Positions 26,696 through 35,282 are shown, counted from the stretch's first letter. The stretch: DNA of 64,000 nucleotides from Amycolatopsis pittospori (GCF_013870525.1 NZ_JACBXD010000013.1:1-64000); one strand, 5' to 3'. Numbers and translations: made by a program. Notes: a model not told the origin generated them from the letters alone.

Positions 26696-27382
26696 TTACA
26701 GCACGTTATGTGCCCTTATGACGTCGAGTAGGGCGGTCGGCCGCTCCGTCGTCGGCAGGGGCTCTACCAGCGCGAACGCGCAGCCGATCTCCCGTGCGGC
26801 GCCGTCGGCCTCTTCGCTGTCGCCGACCATCAGGGTCTCGGCCGGGTCGACGCCGAGCCGCTCGACGGCGTTACGGAAGATCTCCGGCTCCGGTTTCACC
26901 GCTCCGACCTCGAAGGAGAGGATGAACTCGTCGACGAAGGCGTCCCAGCCGCGACGGCTGAAGGCGGGCCGGATGTCGAAGGCGATGTTGCTCAGCACGC
27001 CGATCTTGACGCCCTTGCCGGCGACGCCCTTGAGAACGGCCTCGGTGTCCGGGTACGGCGTCCACTGGCTGGGATCGATCAGCCGGTCGTAGAGCGCGAC
27101 GGCCTGGTCCGCGTGCGGGACGCCGGACTGCTTGAGGACCTCCAGGTACACCTTGCGGTGCAGTACCGGGTCGCGGTCGCGGTTGTGCCAGGCGTGGAGG
27201 TGTTCGTCGTCGAGGTCGACGACCTGGCCGACCGGCGCCGTCATCCGGCGCATCAGTTCGGTCTGGGCTTCGATGTCGAGGCTTTCGCCCTCGTGGTCGG
27301 TGAGGTCGGCGAGCCAGGTCTCGTCCTGCTCGAGCCGGAAGACCGTGCCGGAGAAGTCGAACAACACAGCGCGATAGGTCAC
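26696..27382 (-). CDS. HAD-superfamily hydrolase
   Basis: 228 residues. The nucleophile motif is [10 protein letters not shown] (Asp-Phe-Ser instead of the more common Asp-x-Asp, so the second Asp is replaced by Ser), motif II is GVLSNIAFD, motif III is VKPEP, and motif IV is VGDSEEAD. It probably dephosphorylates or dehalogenates a small metabolite; the missing second Asp suggests either a non-phosphatase activity or a weak one. GTG 27382 is chosen since the core starts there; the frame upstream runs into a palindrome. Confidence 0.82.
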   Translation of the reverse strand: MTYRAVLFDFSGTVFRLEQDETWLADLTDHEGESLDIEAQTELMRRMTAPVGQVVDLDDEHLHAWHNRDRDPVLHRKVYLEVLKQSGVPHADQAVALYDRLIDPSQWTPYPDTEAVLKGVAGKGVKIGVLSNIAFDIRPAFSRRGWDAFVDEFILSFEVGAVKPEPEIFRNAVERLGVDPAETLMVGDSEEADGAAREIGCAFALVEPLPTTERPTALLDVIRAHNVL

Positions 27383-27435
27383 GAACCCCACATTAGCCAC
27401 GATCGTGGGGGTTTCGCCTCTCCCCGCGTGTGACA

Positions 27436-27480
27436 TGAACGGACCGTTCATAACGGATTCTGTTATGAACGGTCCGTTCA
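27436..27480. repeat. 19-bp inverted repeat built from two smaller palindromes
   Basis: Left arm 27436-27454, 7-base loop, right arm 27462-27480. Each arm is itself palindromic (TGAACGGACCGTTCA and its partner with GGTCC), and the block GAACGG-W-CCGTTCATAAC also occurs as a direct repeat with a 30-base period (27437 and 27467). It lies 7 bases after the stop of the first PPOX gene and 54 bases before the HAD start. It may be a terminator hairpin or a double operator. Confidence 0.8.
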
Positions 27481-27487
27481 TAACACG

Positions 27488-27883
27488 TCAGGCCGCGTTG
27501 CCGGTGATCTTGGTGGGCGTGATCCGGACCAGCACGCGGATGACGTCCGCGGGCTCGTCCGGGTAGTCCTTGCCGAGGTACTTGTGCGAGAGCTCGTTGA
27601 TCAGCTCGCGCCCGCCCTCGTCGGTCATCTCCACGGTCCCGCGGATCTCGACGTAGTTGTACGGGTTCTCCTGGTCGAAGACCGACACGGACACCCGCGG
27701 CTCCCTGGCCATGTTCCGTTCCTTGAGACGGCCGCGGACGGTCGCGAAGATCACCGTGTCGCCGTCCCGCTTCGCCCACAGCACGGACGTCTGCGCGGAG
27801 CCGTCGGCGTTGATGGTGGCGAGGACGGGGAAGTTGTTCCCGTCGAGGAGTTTCTTGGTCTCTTCGTTGAAGGTCACACCCAT
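27488..27883 (-). CDS. PPOX-class F420-dependent family protein (copy 1)
   Basis: 131 residues, split-barrel flavin/deazaflavin-binding fold (pyridoxine 5'-phosphate oxidase-like). It has FPVLATINADGSAQTSVLW, FATVRGRLKERNMAREPRVSVS and YNYVEIRGTVEM, typical of actinobacterial F420H2-dependent reductases or F420-binding proteins. ATG 27883 is preferred to the upstream GTG (27901). It follows a paralogue at 27898-28293 with a 14-base gap. Substrate unknown. Confidence 0.86.
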   Translation of the reverse strand: MGVTFNEETKKLLDGNNFPVLATINADGSAQTSVLWAKRDGDTVIFATVRGRLKERNMAREPRVSVSVFDQENPYNYVEIRGTVEMTDEGGRELINELSHKYLGKDYPDEPADVIRVLVRITPTKITGNAA

Positions 27884-27897
27884 GTCCGAGAGCCTAA

Positions 27898-28293
27898 TCA
27901 CCGGACGTTCCCGGCGATCCGTTCGACCCGCAGGCGGACGATCACCCGCTCGACCTCAGGCCCCTCGGCCGGCGCGTCCTTGCCGAGGTACTTGTGGCTG
28001 AGCTCCTTCGGCAACGCCTTTTCGGGATCCGGGGTGATCGTCACCGTGCCGCGCAGTTGCGTGTGCCGGTACGGGTTCTCCGCGTCGGTGATCGACACGC
28101 TCGCCCGGGGATCGCGGCGGAGGTTCCGGACCTTCAACCGGTCTTCGGTGGCGCTGAAGACCAGATCGCCGTCGTCGAGGCCCACCCAGACGACCGAGGT
28201 CTGCGGGCCGCCGTCGGCGTCCAGCGTGGCCACGGTCGCGAAGTTCTTGCCGTCCACCAGTTCGCGGACCGGTTCGGGAAGTGTGACTGCCAT
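27898..28293 (-). CDS. PPOX-class F420-dependent family protein (copy 2)
   Basis: 131 residues, the same split-barrel family as the neighbour, with FATVATLDADGGPQTSVVW, FSATEDRLKVRNLRRDPRASVS and RHTQLRGTVTITPD. The two are recognisable paralogues from a tandem duplication but have diverged, so they probably act on different substrates. It lies 28 bases after the ispF stop on the same strand and may be the tail of the ispD-ispF transcript. Confidence 0.86.
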   Translation of the reverse strand: MAVTLPEPVRELVDGKNFATVATLDADGGPQTSVVWVGLDDGDLVFSATEDRLKVRNLRRDPRASVSITDAENPYRHTQLRGTVTITPDPEKALPKELSHKYLGKDAPAEGPEVERVIVRLRVERIAGNVR

Positions 28294-28321
28294 GACAGGC
28301 CGAACCGGCCCCCGGCGCGCC

Positions 28322-28792
28322 CTATTCCTGCGACGGCAGGAGAAGCGCGGTCGCGAACGCCGCGATACCTTCGCCGCGGCCGGTCAGGCCGAGCCCGTCG
28401 GTGGTCGTCCCGGAGACGCTGACCGGTCCGCCGACAGCCTTGCTCAGCACCTTCTGTGCCTCTTCGCGGCGCTTCCCGACCCGGGGCGCGTTGCCGACGA
28501 TCTGGACGGTCGCGTTCCCGACGGTCCAGCCGCCCGCTTCGACCAGGCGCCGAGCTTCGGCGAGGAACTCGACGCCGTGCTTGCCCGCCCAGCGCGGGTC
28601 CCCGGTGCCGAACACAGCCCCGAGGTCACCGAGCCCGGCCGCGGACAGCAGCGCGTCGCAGAGCGCGTGCGCCGCGACGTCGCCGTCGGAATGCCCCGCG
28701 CAACCGTCGACACCGGGCCAGAGAAGACCGGCGATCCAGCATTCGCGGCCGGCTTCGATGGGGTGGACGTCGACACCGTTCCCGATCCTCAC
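28322..28792 (-). CDS. ispF: 2-C-methyl-D-erythritol 2,4-cyclodiphosphate synthase
   Basis: 156 residues, fifth step of the MEP isoprenoid pathway. Zinc ligands Asp8 and His10 are in GVDVHPI, and His42 follows [27 protein letters not shown] near the C-terminus contacts the CDP moiety. The start overlaps the ispD stop by four bases (ATGA), so the two are translationally coupled, as in other actinobacteria. Confidence 0.95.
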   Translation of the reverse strand: MRIGNGVDVHPIEAGRECWIAGLLWPGVDGCAGHSDGDVAAHALCDALLSAAGLGDLGAVFGTGDPRWAGKHGVEFLAEARRLVEAGGWTVGNATVQIVGNAPRVGKRREEAQKVLSKAVGGPVSVSGTTTDGLGLTGRGEGIAAFATALLLPSQE

Positions 28793-29436
28793 AGGGTTTC
28801 CTCTTTCCCGGCCACCGCGATCGCTTCGGCCAGTTTCAGTTCGAACGAGTTCGTGACGCGCATCGCGTCCGGATGTCCGGCGACGGTGTGCGCGCCCTCG
28901 AAGGACGGTTTGTCGACATAAGAGAGAAAGGTCTCACGAGTGAAGCCGAGCGGGGTCTGCGCCGTACGCAGATACGAGCGATCTTCGGTGCCGGTGATCA
29001 CTTTCGCCGCGTTGGTGACCTTCACGGTGTCGGCCATCGGTAATACCGGGACCACGAAAGGTGATCCCGCACGGACTGCGTCCGCGACGGTACGGACGGT
29101 GTCCGCCGGAGTGAATGCGCGCAAAGCGTCGTGCACGAGGAAAACGGGATTCCCGGAGATCTCATTTTCGACGGTGTCGAAAACATGTCCGAGCGACGGG
29201 CCGGGTACTATCCGGCAACGCTCTTCGAAGCCGAGCAAAGCGGCCGAAAACAACTGAGCACACCGCTCGGGGGCCGCGACGACCACCAGATCGAGATCCG
29301 GCATGTCGAGCAGCCCCCGCACGGTGTGCGTGAGTAGAGCTTCACCATTGACCGGCGCGAGAGCGAGCTCCGCGTCGGAGGCATGGTGATGAACGGCAGT
29401 GACGAACACGATTGTGCTCATATGGTTTGTGCTCAT
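28789..29436 (-). CDS. IspD-like 2-C-methyl-D-erythritol 4-phosphate cytidylyltransferase, degenerate
   Basis: 215 residues in the position of ispD, before ispF. Conserved parts are [28 protein letters not shown] (with the Lys) and [16 protein letters not shown]. However, the N-terminal nucleotide-binding loop, normally AAGxGxR...PK, reads [19 protein letters not shown] and lacks its Gly, Arg and Lys. The usual TDDASLVE segment near the C-terminus also seems deleted ([17 protein letters not shown]). Both changes hit the catalytic site, so activity is doubtful. Start may be ATG 29436 or 29421, which lie in a short duplicated GTGCTCATATG sequence. An intact IspD may exist elsewhere. Confidence 0.8.
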   Translation of the reverse strand: MSTNHMSTIVFVTAVHHHASDAELALAPVNGEALLTHTVRGLLDMPDLDLVVVAAPERCAQLFSAALLGFEERCRIVPGPSLGHVFDTVENEISGNPVFLVHDALRAFTPADTVRTVADAVRAGSPFVVPVLPMADTVKVTNAAKVITGTEDRSYLRTAQTPLGFTRETFLSYVDKPSFEGAHTVAGHPDAMRVTNSFELKLAEAIAVAGKEETL

Positions 29437-29495
29437 ATGTGCGCGATCGTAGAGGTATCCCTCGCAGCCTCACCTGGCGTGGGACACCCGCCGGT

Positions 29496-29987
29496 TCAGA
29501 CTGCCGCGGTTTCCAGAACTTCGTCGAGGAGGACTTCAGCCTTGTCCTCGTCGGTGCCCTCCGCGAGCGCGAGCTCGCTGACCAGAATTTGCCGCGCCTT
29601 CGCCAGCATGCGCTTCTCACCGGCTGAAAGTCCGCGGTCCTTCTCTCGCCGCCAGAGGTCGCGCACCACTTCGGCCACCTTGTTCACATCGCCGGAGGCG
29701 AGCTTCTCGAGGTTGGCCTTGTACCGACGAGACCAGTTAGTGGGCTCTTCGGTGTGCGGAGCACGCAGAACGTCGAAAACCTTGTCCAGTCCTTCTTGCC
29801 CGACGACATCACGAACACCGACGATCTCGGCGTTGTCAGCGGGCACGCGAACCGTAAGATCCCCTTGCGCGACTTTGAGGACGAGGTACTTCTTCTCCTC
29901 GCCCTTGATCACGCGGGTCTCGATGGCTTCGATGAGTGCGGCACCGTGGTGCGGGTAGACGACGGTCTCTCCGACCTTGAAAACCAT
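29496..29987 (-). CDS. carD: CarD-family RNA polymerase-binding regulator
   Basis: 163 residues. The N-terminal Tudor-like domain ([21 protein letters not shown]) binds the RNA polymerase beta subunit, and the C-terminal helical domain ([33 protein letters not shown]) contacts the upstream edge of the transcription bubble, with the conserved Trp. CarD stabilises open complexes at rRNA and other promoters. It is divergent from the lipoprotein gene and upstream of ispD, the same order as Rv3582c-Rv3584. Confidence 0.96.
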   Translation of the reverse strand: MVFKVGETVVYPHHGAALIEAIETRVIKGEEKKYLVLKVAQGDLTVRVPADNAEIVGVRDVVGQEGLDKVFDVLRAPHTEEPTNWSRRYKANLEKLASGDVNKVAEVVRDLWRREKDRGLSAGEKRMLAKARQILVSELALAEGTDEDKAEVLLDEVLETAAV

Positions 29988-30284
29988 GTGTCCTCTGCCC
30001 CTTTCGCTGAATTCATCTTAGCACGTGCCGACGAGGCCCACCTAGCGGCCCGCGATCGTCGTCGCAGGTCAGCGGCCTGATGGTGCTCCGCCCGGGGGTT
30101 GACAAATCCAATTCGCCCATGCTCATGCAGGTGAGAAGCGAACGGTTTGGAAATCCTTTGTGGACGGTTGATCTTGGGTAGGTCACCGCATTGGTGGCGT
30201 GTCAACACGCACCGGGTTCTCCGGCTCCGAAGTCGCCCGGCTAGTCTTCGCGGTGAAGAGGCCGTGAGATGGAAGGACTCCGAC

Positions 30285-31043
30285 GTGAGGCTGCAGAATC
30301 GTCGCGTGTTCGGCGCAGGTGTGCTGGCGCTCGGCGCCGCACTCGTGCTCGCCGGCTGCGGTGCTGGTCAGATCACCCAGACCGACTCGCAGCAGCCCGC
30401 GGTCAACGGGACGTACGCGCAGGCGAAGGACCTGGTGCTGCGGAACGCCGCGCTCCAGTTCCCGGCCGAGGGCCAGGCGTACGCCGCCGGTTCCGCCGTG
30501 CCGCTGACGCTGACGATCGTGAACCAGGGCAAGCAGGACGACGAGCTCGTCTCGGTGTCGTCCGACGCCGCCAACGGTGCCGCCCAGATCTCCGGCGCCA
30601 AGGTCATCGTCTCGAGCCACGCGCTCGTGATCGGCCCCTCCGACGCCGTCGAGTCGACCAAGGAGGTCGCTCCGACGAGTGCCCCCGCCGCGTCGTCGTC
30701 GGGTGCCCCGTCGTCTTCGGGTGCCCCGTCTTCCTCGGGTGCCCCGTCGTCTTCGGGTGCGCCGTCGTCGAGTGCCGAGTCCGGTGCCCCGTCGTCGAGC
30801 GTCGCCGGGACGGTCACGCCGTCCGTCGGCCCGGAGCCGTCCAACGCGCCGGAACAGGTGGGCAAGGCCACGATCGTGCTGCAGGGGCTGAAGCAGCCGC
30901 TGTGGCCGGGTCAGACGATCAAGGTCACCTTCGTCTTCAAGAACTCCGGTTCGGTCACCCTGGACCTCCCGGTCGCGGCGCCGTCGCACCCGGGTAGCCG
31001 GGCGCCCGCGCCGGAGAAGGAAGCCAAGGCCGGCGGCCACTAA
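30285..31043 (+). CDS. LpqE-like lipoprotein with SSSGAP repeat
   Basis: 252 residues. A signal peptide ends in a lipobox with Cys25 (LVLAGC). An N-terminal beta-rich domain (LTIVNQGKQDDELVSVSS) and a C-terminal one (TIVLQGLKQPLWPGQTIKVTFVFKNSGSVTLDLPV) flank a low-complexity Ser/Gly/Ala/Pro linker. Its place between carD and radA matches lpqE (Rv3584) of M. tuberculosis, and the two-lobed beta pattern fits. GTG 30285 is chosen: GGAAGGA lies about 8 bases upstream and the signal peptide begins there. Function unknown. A family A palindrome follows 10 bases after the stop. Confidence 0.85.
   Translation: MRLQNRRVFGAGVLALGAALVLAGCGAGQITQTDSQQPAVNGTYAQAKDLVLRNAALQFPAEGQAYAAGSAVPLTLTIVNQGKQDDELVSVSSDAANGAAQISGAKVIVSSHALVIGPSDAVESTKEVAPTSAPAASSSGAPSSSGAPSSSGAPSSSGAPSSSAESGAPSSSVAGTVTPSVGPEPSNAPEQVGKATIVLQGLKQPLWPGQTIKVTFVFKNSGSVTLDLPVAAPSHPGSRAPAPEKEAKAGGH
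30693..30764 (+). repeat. In-frame 18-bp tandem repeat (four SSSGAP units)
   Basis: Four consecutive copies of an 18-base unit encode SSSGAP at residues 137-160 of the LpqE-like lipoprotein, with a further degenerate unit after it. The copies differ at third positions (TCG/TCT/TCC), so they are old or have been mixed, but the length may still vary between strains. The linker probably spaces two extracellular domains. Confidence 0.85.
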
Positions 31044-31052
31044 GTCTCCAGA

Positions 31053-31109
31053 AGTACAGGAAGGCCCCCTTCCTCGCGTCAGGCGCGAGGAAGGGGGCCT
31101 TCCTGTACT
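31053..31109. repeat. Perfect 26-bp inverted repeat, 5-base loop (palindrome family A, copy 2)
   Basis: Left arm 31053-31078, loop 31079-31083, right arm 31084-31109. It matches the palindrome at 2563-2621 in arm length, loop size and nearly all bases; one arm position differs (T to G) and its partner differs to match (A to C). It starts 9 bases after the lipoprotein stop and 55 bases before the radA start. Confidence 0.9.
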
Positions 31110-31163
31110 CGCCGGGGTCCGTCGCTGCGAGGGATTGTCGGTGGCGGCCGCTAGCCTCGCGGA

Positions 31164-32522
31164 GTGGTCAAGAAAGGCAGCACCTACCGCTGCGGTGAAT
31201 GCGGGTACGAGGCGCCGAAGTGGGTCGGGCGCTGCCCGGAATGCCAAGCCTGGGGAACGCTCGAAGAGCGCGGCGACGCCCGTCCCGCGATAGCCAGGGT
31301 CGCCGCCGGGGCGCCCAGCGCGCCGGCCCGTCCGATCGGCGAGGTCGACGTCGAGACGGCGCGCGCCAAGCCCACCGGGGTCTCGGAACTGGACAGGGTG
31401 CTCGGCGGCGGTTTCGTGCCGGGCGCGGTCATCCTGCTCGCGGGCGAGCCGGGCGTCGGCAAGTCGACGCTCCTGCTGGAGGTCGCCTATCAATGGGCCG
31501 CCACCGCCGGGCGAGCGCTGTACGTCACCGGTGAGGAGTCCGCGGGGCAGGTGCGGCTGCGCGCCGAGCGCACCGGGAACGTCCACGACGAGATGTACCT
31601 CGCGGCCGAAAGCGATCTGGCCGCGATCCTCGGCCACGTCGACGCCGTCAAACCCGGGGTGCTGATCGTCGACTCGATCCAGACCATGGCCTCACCTCAG
31701 GTGGAGGGCTCGCCGGGTGGGGTCACGCAGGTCCGCGCGGTCACCTCCGGGCTGGTCGCGCTGGCCAAGGAGCGCGGGCTGCCGATCGTGCTGGTCGGCC
31801 ACGTGACGAAGGACGGCTCGGTCGCCGGGCCGCGGGTGCTGGAGCACCTGGTCGACGTCGTCCTGCAGTTCGAGGGCGACAAGCATTCGACGTTGCGGAT
31901 GCTGCGCGGGATCAAGAACCGCTTCGGCGCCGCCGACGAGATCGGCTGCTTCGAGCTGGTCGAGGAGGGCATCGTCGGGGTCCCGGATCCGTCGGGACTG
32001 TTCCTGAGTCACACCGCCGAGCCGGTCGAGGGCACCGCGGTCACGGTGACCATGGAGGGCAAGCGGCCGATGCTGGGCGAGGTCCAGGCGCTCGTTTCCG
32101 CGACACAGGCGCCGCAGCCCCGTCGAGCGGTGAGCGGTCTTGATTCGGCGCGGGTGGCGATGGTGCTGGCCGTGGTCGAGAAGCGGGCGCGGATCAAGGT
32201 CGCCGACAAGGACGTCTATGTGGCGACGGTCGGCGGCATGAAGATCACCGAGCCCGGCATCGACCTGGCGGTGGTGCTGGCGCTGATCTCGTCGGCGACG
32301 GACACCGCGCTCTCACCCAAACTCGTCGCGATGGGCGAGGTCGGGCTTTCGGGCGAGGTCCGGCGGGTGCCGAGCGTCGGGCGGCGGCTCGCGGAGGCCG
32401 CCCGGCTCGGCTTCACCTACGCGCTGGTGCCGCCGGACGCCGGCAAGATCCCGCCGGGTATCCGAGTGCTGGAGGTGGCCGACGTCGGGAGCGCGCTCAA
32501 CGCCGCCAAACATGCCCGTTAG
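31164..32522 (+). CDS. radA: DNA repair protein RadA
   Basis: 452 residues, GTG start. An N-terminal zinc finger with Cys10, 13, 24 and 27, a RecA-like ATPase with Walker A GEPGVGKST (94-102) and the RadA-specific KNRFG motif (251-255), and a C-terminal Lon-protease-like domain (VGGMKITEPGIDLAVVLALIS). RadA drives branch migration in homologous recombination. In mycobacteria and many Gram-positives disA follows; here the next gene is unrelated and on the other strand. Confidence 0.97.
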   Translation: MVKKGSTYRCGECGYEAPKWVGRCPECQAWGTLEERGDARPAIARVAAGAPSAPARPIGEVDVETARAKPTGVSELDRVLGGGFVPGAVILLAGEPGVGKSTLLLEVAYQWAATAGRALYVTGEESAGQVRLRAERTGNVHDEMYLAAESDLAAILGHVDAVKPGVLIVDSIQTMASPQVEGSPGGVTQVRAVTSGLVALAKERGLPIVLVGHVTKDGSVAGPRVLEHLVDVVLQFEGDKHSTLRMLRGIKNRFGAADEIGCFELVEEGIVGVPDPSGLFLSHTAEPVEGTAVTVTMEGKRPMLGEVQALVSATQAPQPRRAVSGLDSARVAMVLAVVEKRARIKVADKDVYVATVGGMKITEPGIDLAVVLALISSATDTALSPKLVAMGEVGLSGEVRRVPSVGRRLAEAARLGFTYALVPPDAGKIPPGIRVLEVADVGSALNAAKHAR

Positions 32523-32534
32523 GGGCACGCGACA

Positions 32535-33710
32535 CTAGGGACCGTCCCGGTCGGTGACCTGCACCGTGATCGTCGTGTCGAACTGGCTCAGCCCCGACCA
32601 TTCCTTGTTGTTCGCTGACCAGGCGGCCAGGTTCCGGACGACGGCCGCGTTCCCGCGGTCCACGACGAACGTCCGGGTCCGGTCCGGCAGCACGATGGTG
32701 AAGGAGATCGCCGGCCGCCCGTCGGGAGTGGCGTCACCCGTGTTCATGGTGATGCCGGGCAGCTTCGCGAGCACCTTGCACAGGGCCACCCGGAGGTCGC
32801 CGAAACCCTGAGCCGACCGCATGACGTTGTAGGCCATCTCGAACATCTCGGGTGGCGAGTTCTCCGAGCCCGGCGGGCGGCTGCCCGGCCAGATGCCGTC
32901 GTGACGGAGCCGCTCGCCCAGCTTCGTCGGGTCGGTGGGCAGATCCGCGAGGAATTCCACCGAGGGATTCGTCCAACCGCTGTCCTCGGGCAAAGGCTGA
33001 TGGGTGGAGACCGGCGGTCCCACCGCGGTCGTGGTCGAGCCCCACCGGGGCGACGACGGTGCCGAGGTGGTGGTGGTGGGTGGCCCCGCCGCTGTCGGGG
33101 GTGAAGGGACGCCCTCCCAGCCGAGCTGGGTCATCGCGCTCGGCAGCACCTCTCCCAGCCGCTGTGCCGTCAGGTAGTCACCCTTGATCCAGCGGATCTC
33201 CCCGGTCCTGGTGAACCGCGTCCTGGAGGCGACCCAGGTGTTCGGCGTCCGCCACCTTTCGAGCACCTCACGCGCCTGGTAGATGAGGCCGTTGGGGCTC
33301 GTATGCGTCTTCCAGGTGGACTCCGTGACGAGCCGGTACTGGCCGTCGAGGAGTGGGAAGCTGTCGCCGCGGAGCTGATTCAGCGCGTCATCGCCCGGGA
33401 CGGCGGTCGCGTGGGCCGCGGTGTCCTGGCCGTCGTTGTCGACGAAGACGTTCGTCGCCACGATGACCCCGCCGGGCACCAGCGCCGCGGCGGCCGCTGC
33501 CGCGATCCATCGCCACGAGCCCGCGCGTTTTTTTACCGGGGGCGCCGTGAAGGGGAGGAGTTCGTCGTCGACCTCGCCGGCGGCGCGCAGGAGAGACGCC
33601 TTGGCGCGGGCCAGTTCGTCCTGCCGGACTTCGGGCTCGGAGTGCAGGTCCGCGAGCGCCTCGTCGAGTTCGGCGTCGGACCACACCTTCCTGATGCTAC
33701 CGCCGTGCAC
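32535..33710 (-). CDS. CU044_5270-type membrane protein, probable partner of the ECF sigma factor
   Basis: 391 residues. A cytosolic N-terminal part of about 65 residues (SDAELDEALADLHSE, acidic), one membrane helix (WIAAAAAAALVPGGVIVAT) and a large outer domain with a Pro/Thr/Ser linker. The arrangement is that of actinobacterial proteins encoded after an ECF sigma gene and thought to act like an anti-sigma or signalling partner; the family name CU044_5270 is from recall. Its start overlaps the end of the sigma gene by 14 bases, so the pair is coupled. Confidence 0.75.
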   Translation of the reverse strand: MHGGSIRKVWSDAELDEALADLHSEPEVRQDELARAKASLLRAAGEVDDELLPFTAPPVKKRAGSWRWIAAAAAAALVPGGVIVATNVFVDNDGQDTAAHATAVPGDDALNQLRGDSFPLLDGQYRLVTESTWKTHTSPNGLIYQAREVLERWRTPNTWVASRTRFTRTGEIRWIKGDYLTAQRLGEVLPSAMTQLGWEGVPSPPTAAGPPTTTTSAPSSPRWGSTTTAVGPPVSTHQPLPEDSGWTNPSVEFLADLPTDPTKLGERLRHDGIWPGSRPPGSENSPPEMFEMAYNVMRSAQGFGDLRVALCKVLAKLPGITMNTGDATPDGRPAISFTIVLPDRTRTFVVDRGNAAVVRNLAAWSANNKEWSGLSQFDTTITVQVTDRDGP

Positions 33711-34338
33711 TTTCGCCTGCCTCTTCGCCGCTTGATCGATCCTTTGTGGACTCTGATGTGTTCTCCGGTGCGTTGGCGCGCAACCATCTTCGGATCCGGT
33801 GCAGCCGGGATCTGACCGTTCCGGCGGGGATGCCGAGCGCTTCGGCGACCTCCGCCGGGTCGAGTCCGGCCCAGGAGACCAGCAACAGGGTGTCGCGATC
33901 GGCCGCGCTCAGTTCGGCCAGCGCGCCCGCCAGCTGGGCCGCCCGTTGCTGCGCGTCGACCCGTTCGGCGACGCGGCCGTCGTGCCCGGCCGAGATCCCC
34001 TCGTTCGCGGCCGCGAGCCGGGCGGTCGCGTTGAGCGCGCGGGTCTCGGTGCGGACGTGGTGGCGCAGCAGGTTCGTAGCGATGCCGTAGAGCCACGCGC
34101 GCGCCGTCCCGGCCTCCGGGCGGTAGGTCTCCCGCCGCCGAAGTGCGACGAGGAACGTCTCGGCGACGAGGTCGTGGGCCGTCTCGGTGCCGACGCGGCG
34201 CGCGAGGTAGCGCTGCAGCGGTGCCGCGTGGGCGTCGAAGAGCATGCCGAAGACCGGCGCCGGGTCGGGAACACCCAGATCCGGCCGGTCGAGCCCCTGC
34301 GGGCCGGCTTGCCCGTGATCTTTTTTCATCACCTGCAC
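33697..34338 (-). CDS. ECF-type RNA polymerase sigma factor
   Basis: 213 residues. Region 2 shows LFDAHAAPLQRYLARRVG and AHDLVAETFLVALRRRETYRPEAGTARAWLYGIATNLL; region 4 shows LSAADRDTLLLVSWAGLDPAEVAEALGIPAGTVRSRLHRIRRWL. Start uncertain between GTG 34338 and ATG 34329. It is coupled to the membrane protein gene 32535-33710, which is likely to control it, and is divergent from the secreted C39-like protease gene. Confidence 0.9.
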   Translation of the reverse strand: MQVMKKDHGQAGPQGLDRPDLGVPDPAPVFGMLFDAHAAPLQRYLARRVGTETAHDLVAETFLVALRRRETYRPEAGTARAWLYGIATNLLRHHVRTETRALNATARLAAANEGISAGHDGRVAERVDAQQRAAQLAGALAELSAADRDTLLLVSWAGLDPAEVAEALGIPAGTVRSRLHRIRRWLRANAPENTSESTKDRSSGEEAGESARR

Positions 34339-34504
34339 GATCGCTCTTGCCCGATGCCCCCTCGAGCGTTCACGCCGATCCTACTTTCGTCGTGCGCCGA
34401 TCGGGGCTTGCCCAGGTCAGGCTCAAGACAAAAGCCGTCCGAAAGGTCACGATCTACCCAGTTCGGTATTCACGAACGAATGCCAAAACTGGGGAAGGAT
34501 TACC

Positions 34505-35170
34505 ATGCGCAGACTCAGGACTGCTCTCGTGGCAGCGCTCGCGGTATCCGCATTGATCATCGCGCCGGCCATCGCCGTCGCTCAGGACAAGTACGTCGTA
34601 CCCGCTCCCGACTTCGTGAAGTCGATGCCCGCTCCCGCCAAGGTCGAGGGCGTCAAGGCGTCGGCGGTGCTCAACATCCAGTACCAGATCCAGCAGACCG
34701 GCTACTGGTGCGGTCCGGCCGCCACCCGGATCGCGATCTCGGCCAAGAACGGCAACCCGCCGAGCCAGCAGCAGCTCGCGAACGAGCTGCCGACCACCAC
34801 CAACGGCACCGACTGGATCGGCCAGGTCACCCGCGTCCTCAACGGGCACGTCGCGGGCGGCTGGTACGAGACCAAGGAGATGCCGAACGACCCGCCGACC
34901 CAGGCGCAGCGCGACCTCCTCTGGCGCGACATCACCCTCGACATCAACAGCGGCTACGCGATCGTCGCGAACATCGTCGCCCCGGCCAACAACCACCCGC
35001 CGGGCTACCCGAACTACACGATCTACCACTACTTCACCGTCATCGGCTACGACAGCTCCGACATGACGGTCAAGATCGCCGACCCGGCCAACTTCGGCGG
35101 CAACCAGATCTACTGGCTCACCTTCAACCAGCTCGCCACCCTGATCCCGCCGAAGGGCTACGCGGCCTGA
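34505..35170 (+). CDS. Secreted C39-like cysteine peptidase
   Basis: 221 residues. The signal peptide is about 26 residues (VAALAVSALIIAPAIAVAQ). The mature part is peptidase_C39_2-like, with the catalytic Cys in QTGYWCGPAATRIAIS and the His in TIYHYFTVIGYD, then DPANFGG. Good ribosome binding site (GGAAGG) upstream of ATG. It is probably secreted; target unknown. It is followed by a family B palindrome and then a secreted cellulase on the same strand. Confidence 0.85.
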   Translation: MRRLRTALVAALAVSALIIAPAIAVAQDKYVVPAPDFVKSMPAPAKVEGVKASAVLNIQYQIQQTGYWCGPAATRIAISAKNGNPPSQQQLANELPTTTNGTDWIGQVTRVLNGHVAGGWYETKEMPNDPPTQAQRDLLWRDITLDINSGYAIVANIVAPANNHPPGYPNYTIYHYFTVIGYDSSDMTVKIADPANFGGNQIYWLTFNQLATLIPPKGYAA

Positions 35171-35177
35171 CCCTTCT

Positions 35178-35241
35178 CGCGTTCAGTCCTCTGAATGCGG
35201 TGATTCGACGTCGAACCATCGCATTCAGAGGACGAATCGCG
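35178..35241. repeat. Imperfect inverted repeat (palindrome family B, copy 1)
   Basis: The best part is the perfect 14-bp arm GTCCTCTGAATGCG at 35186-35199 pairing with 35220-35233; pairing continues inward with one mismatch through TTCGACGTCGAA and outward through CGCG ends at 35178 and 35241. It starts 7 bases after the C39-like protease stop. The arm sequence recurs at 62470-62533 and 62596-62660. Confidence 0.82.
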
Positions 35242-35282
35242 GGTTGTACGAATCTTGTACGGAAGGGCTCGAAGATCGAGAG

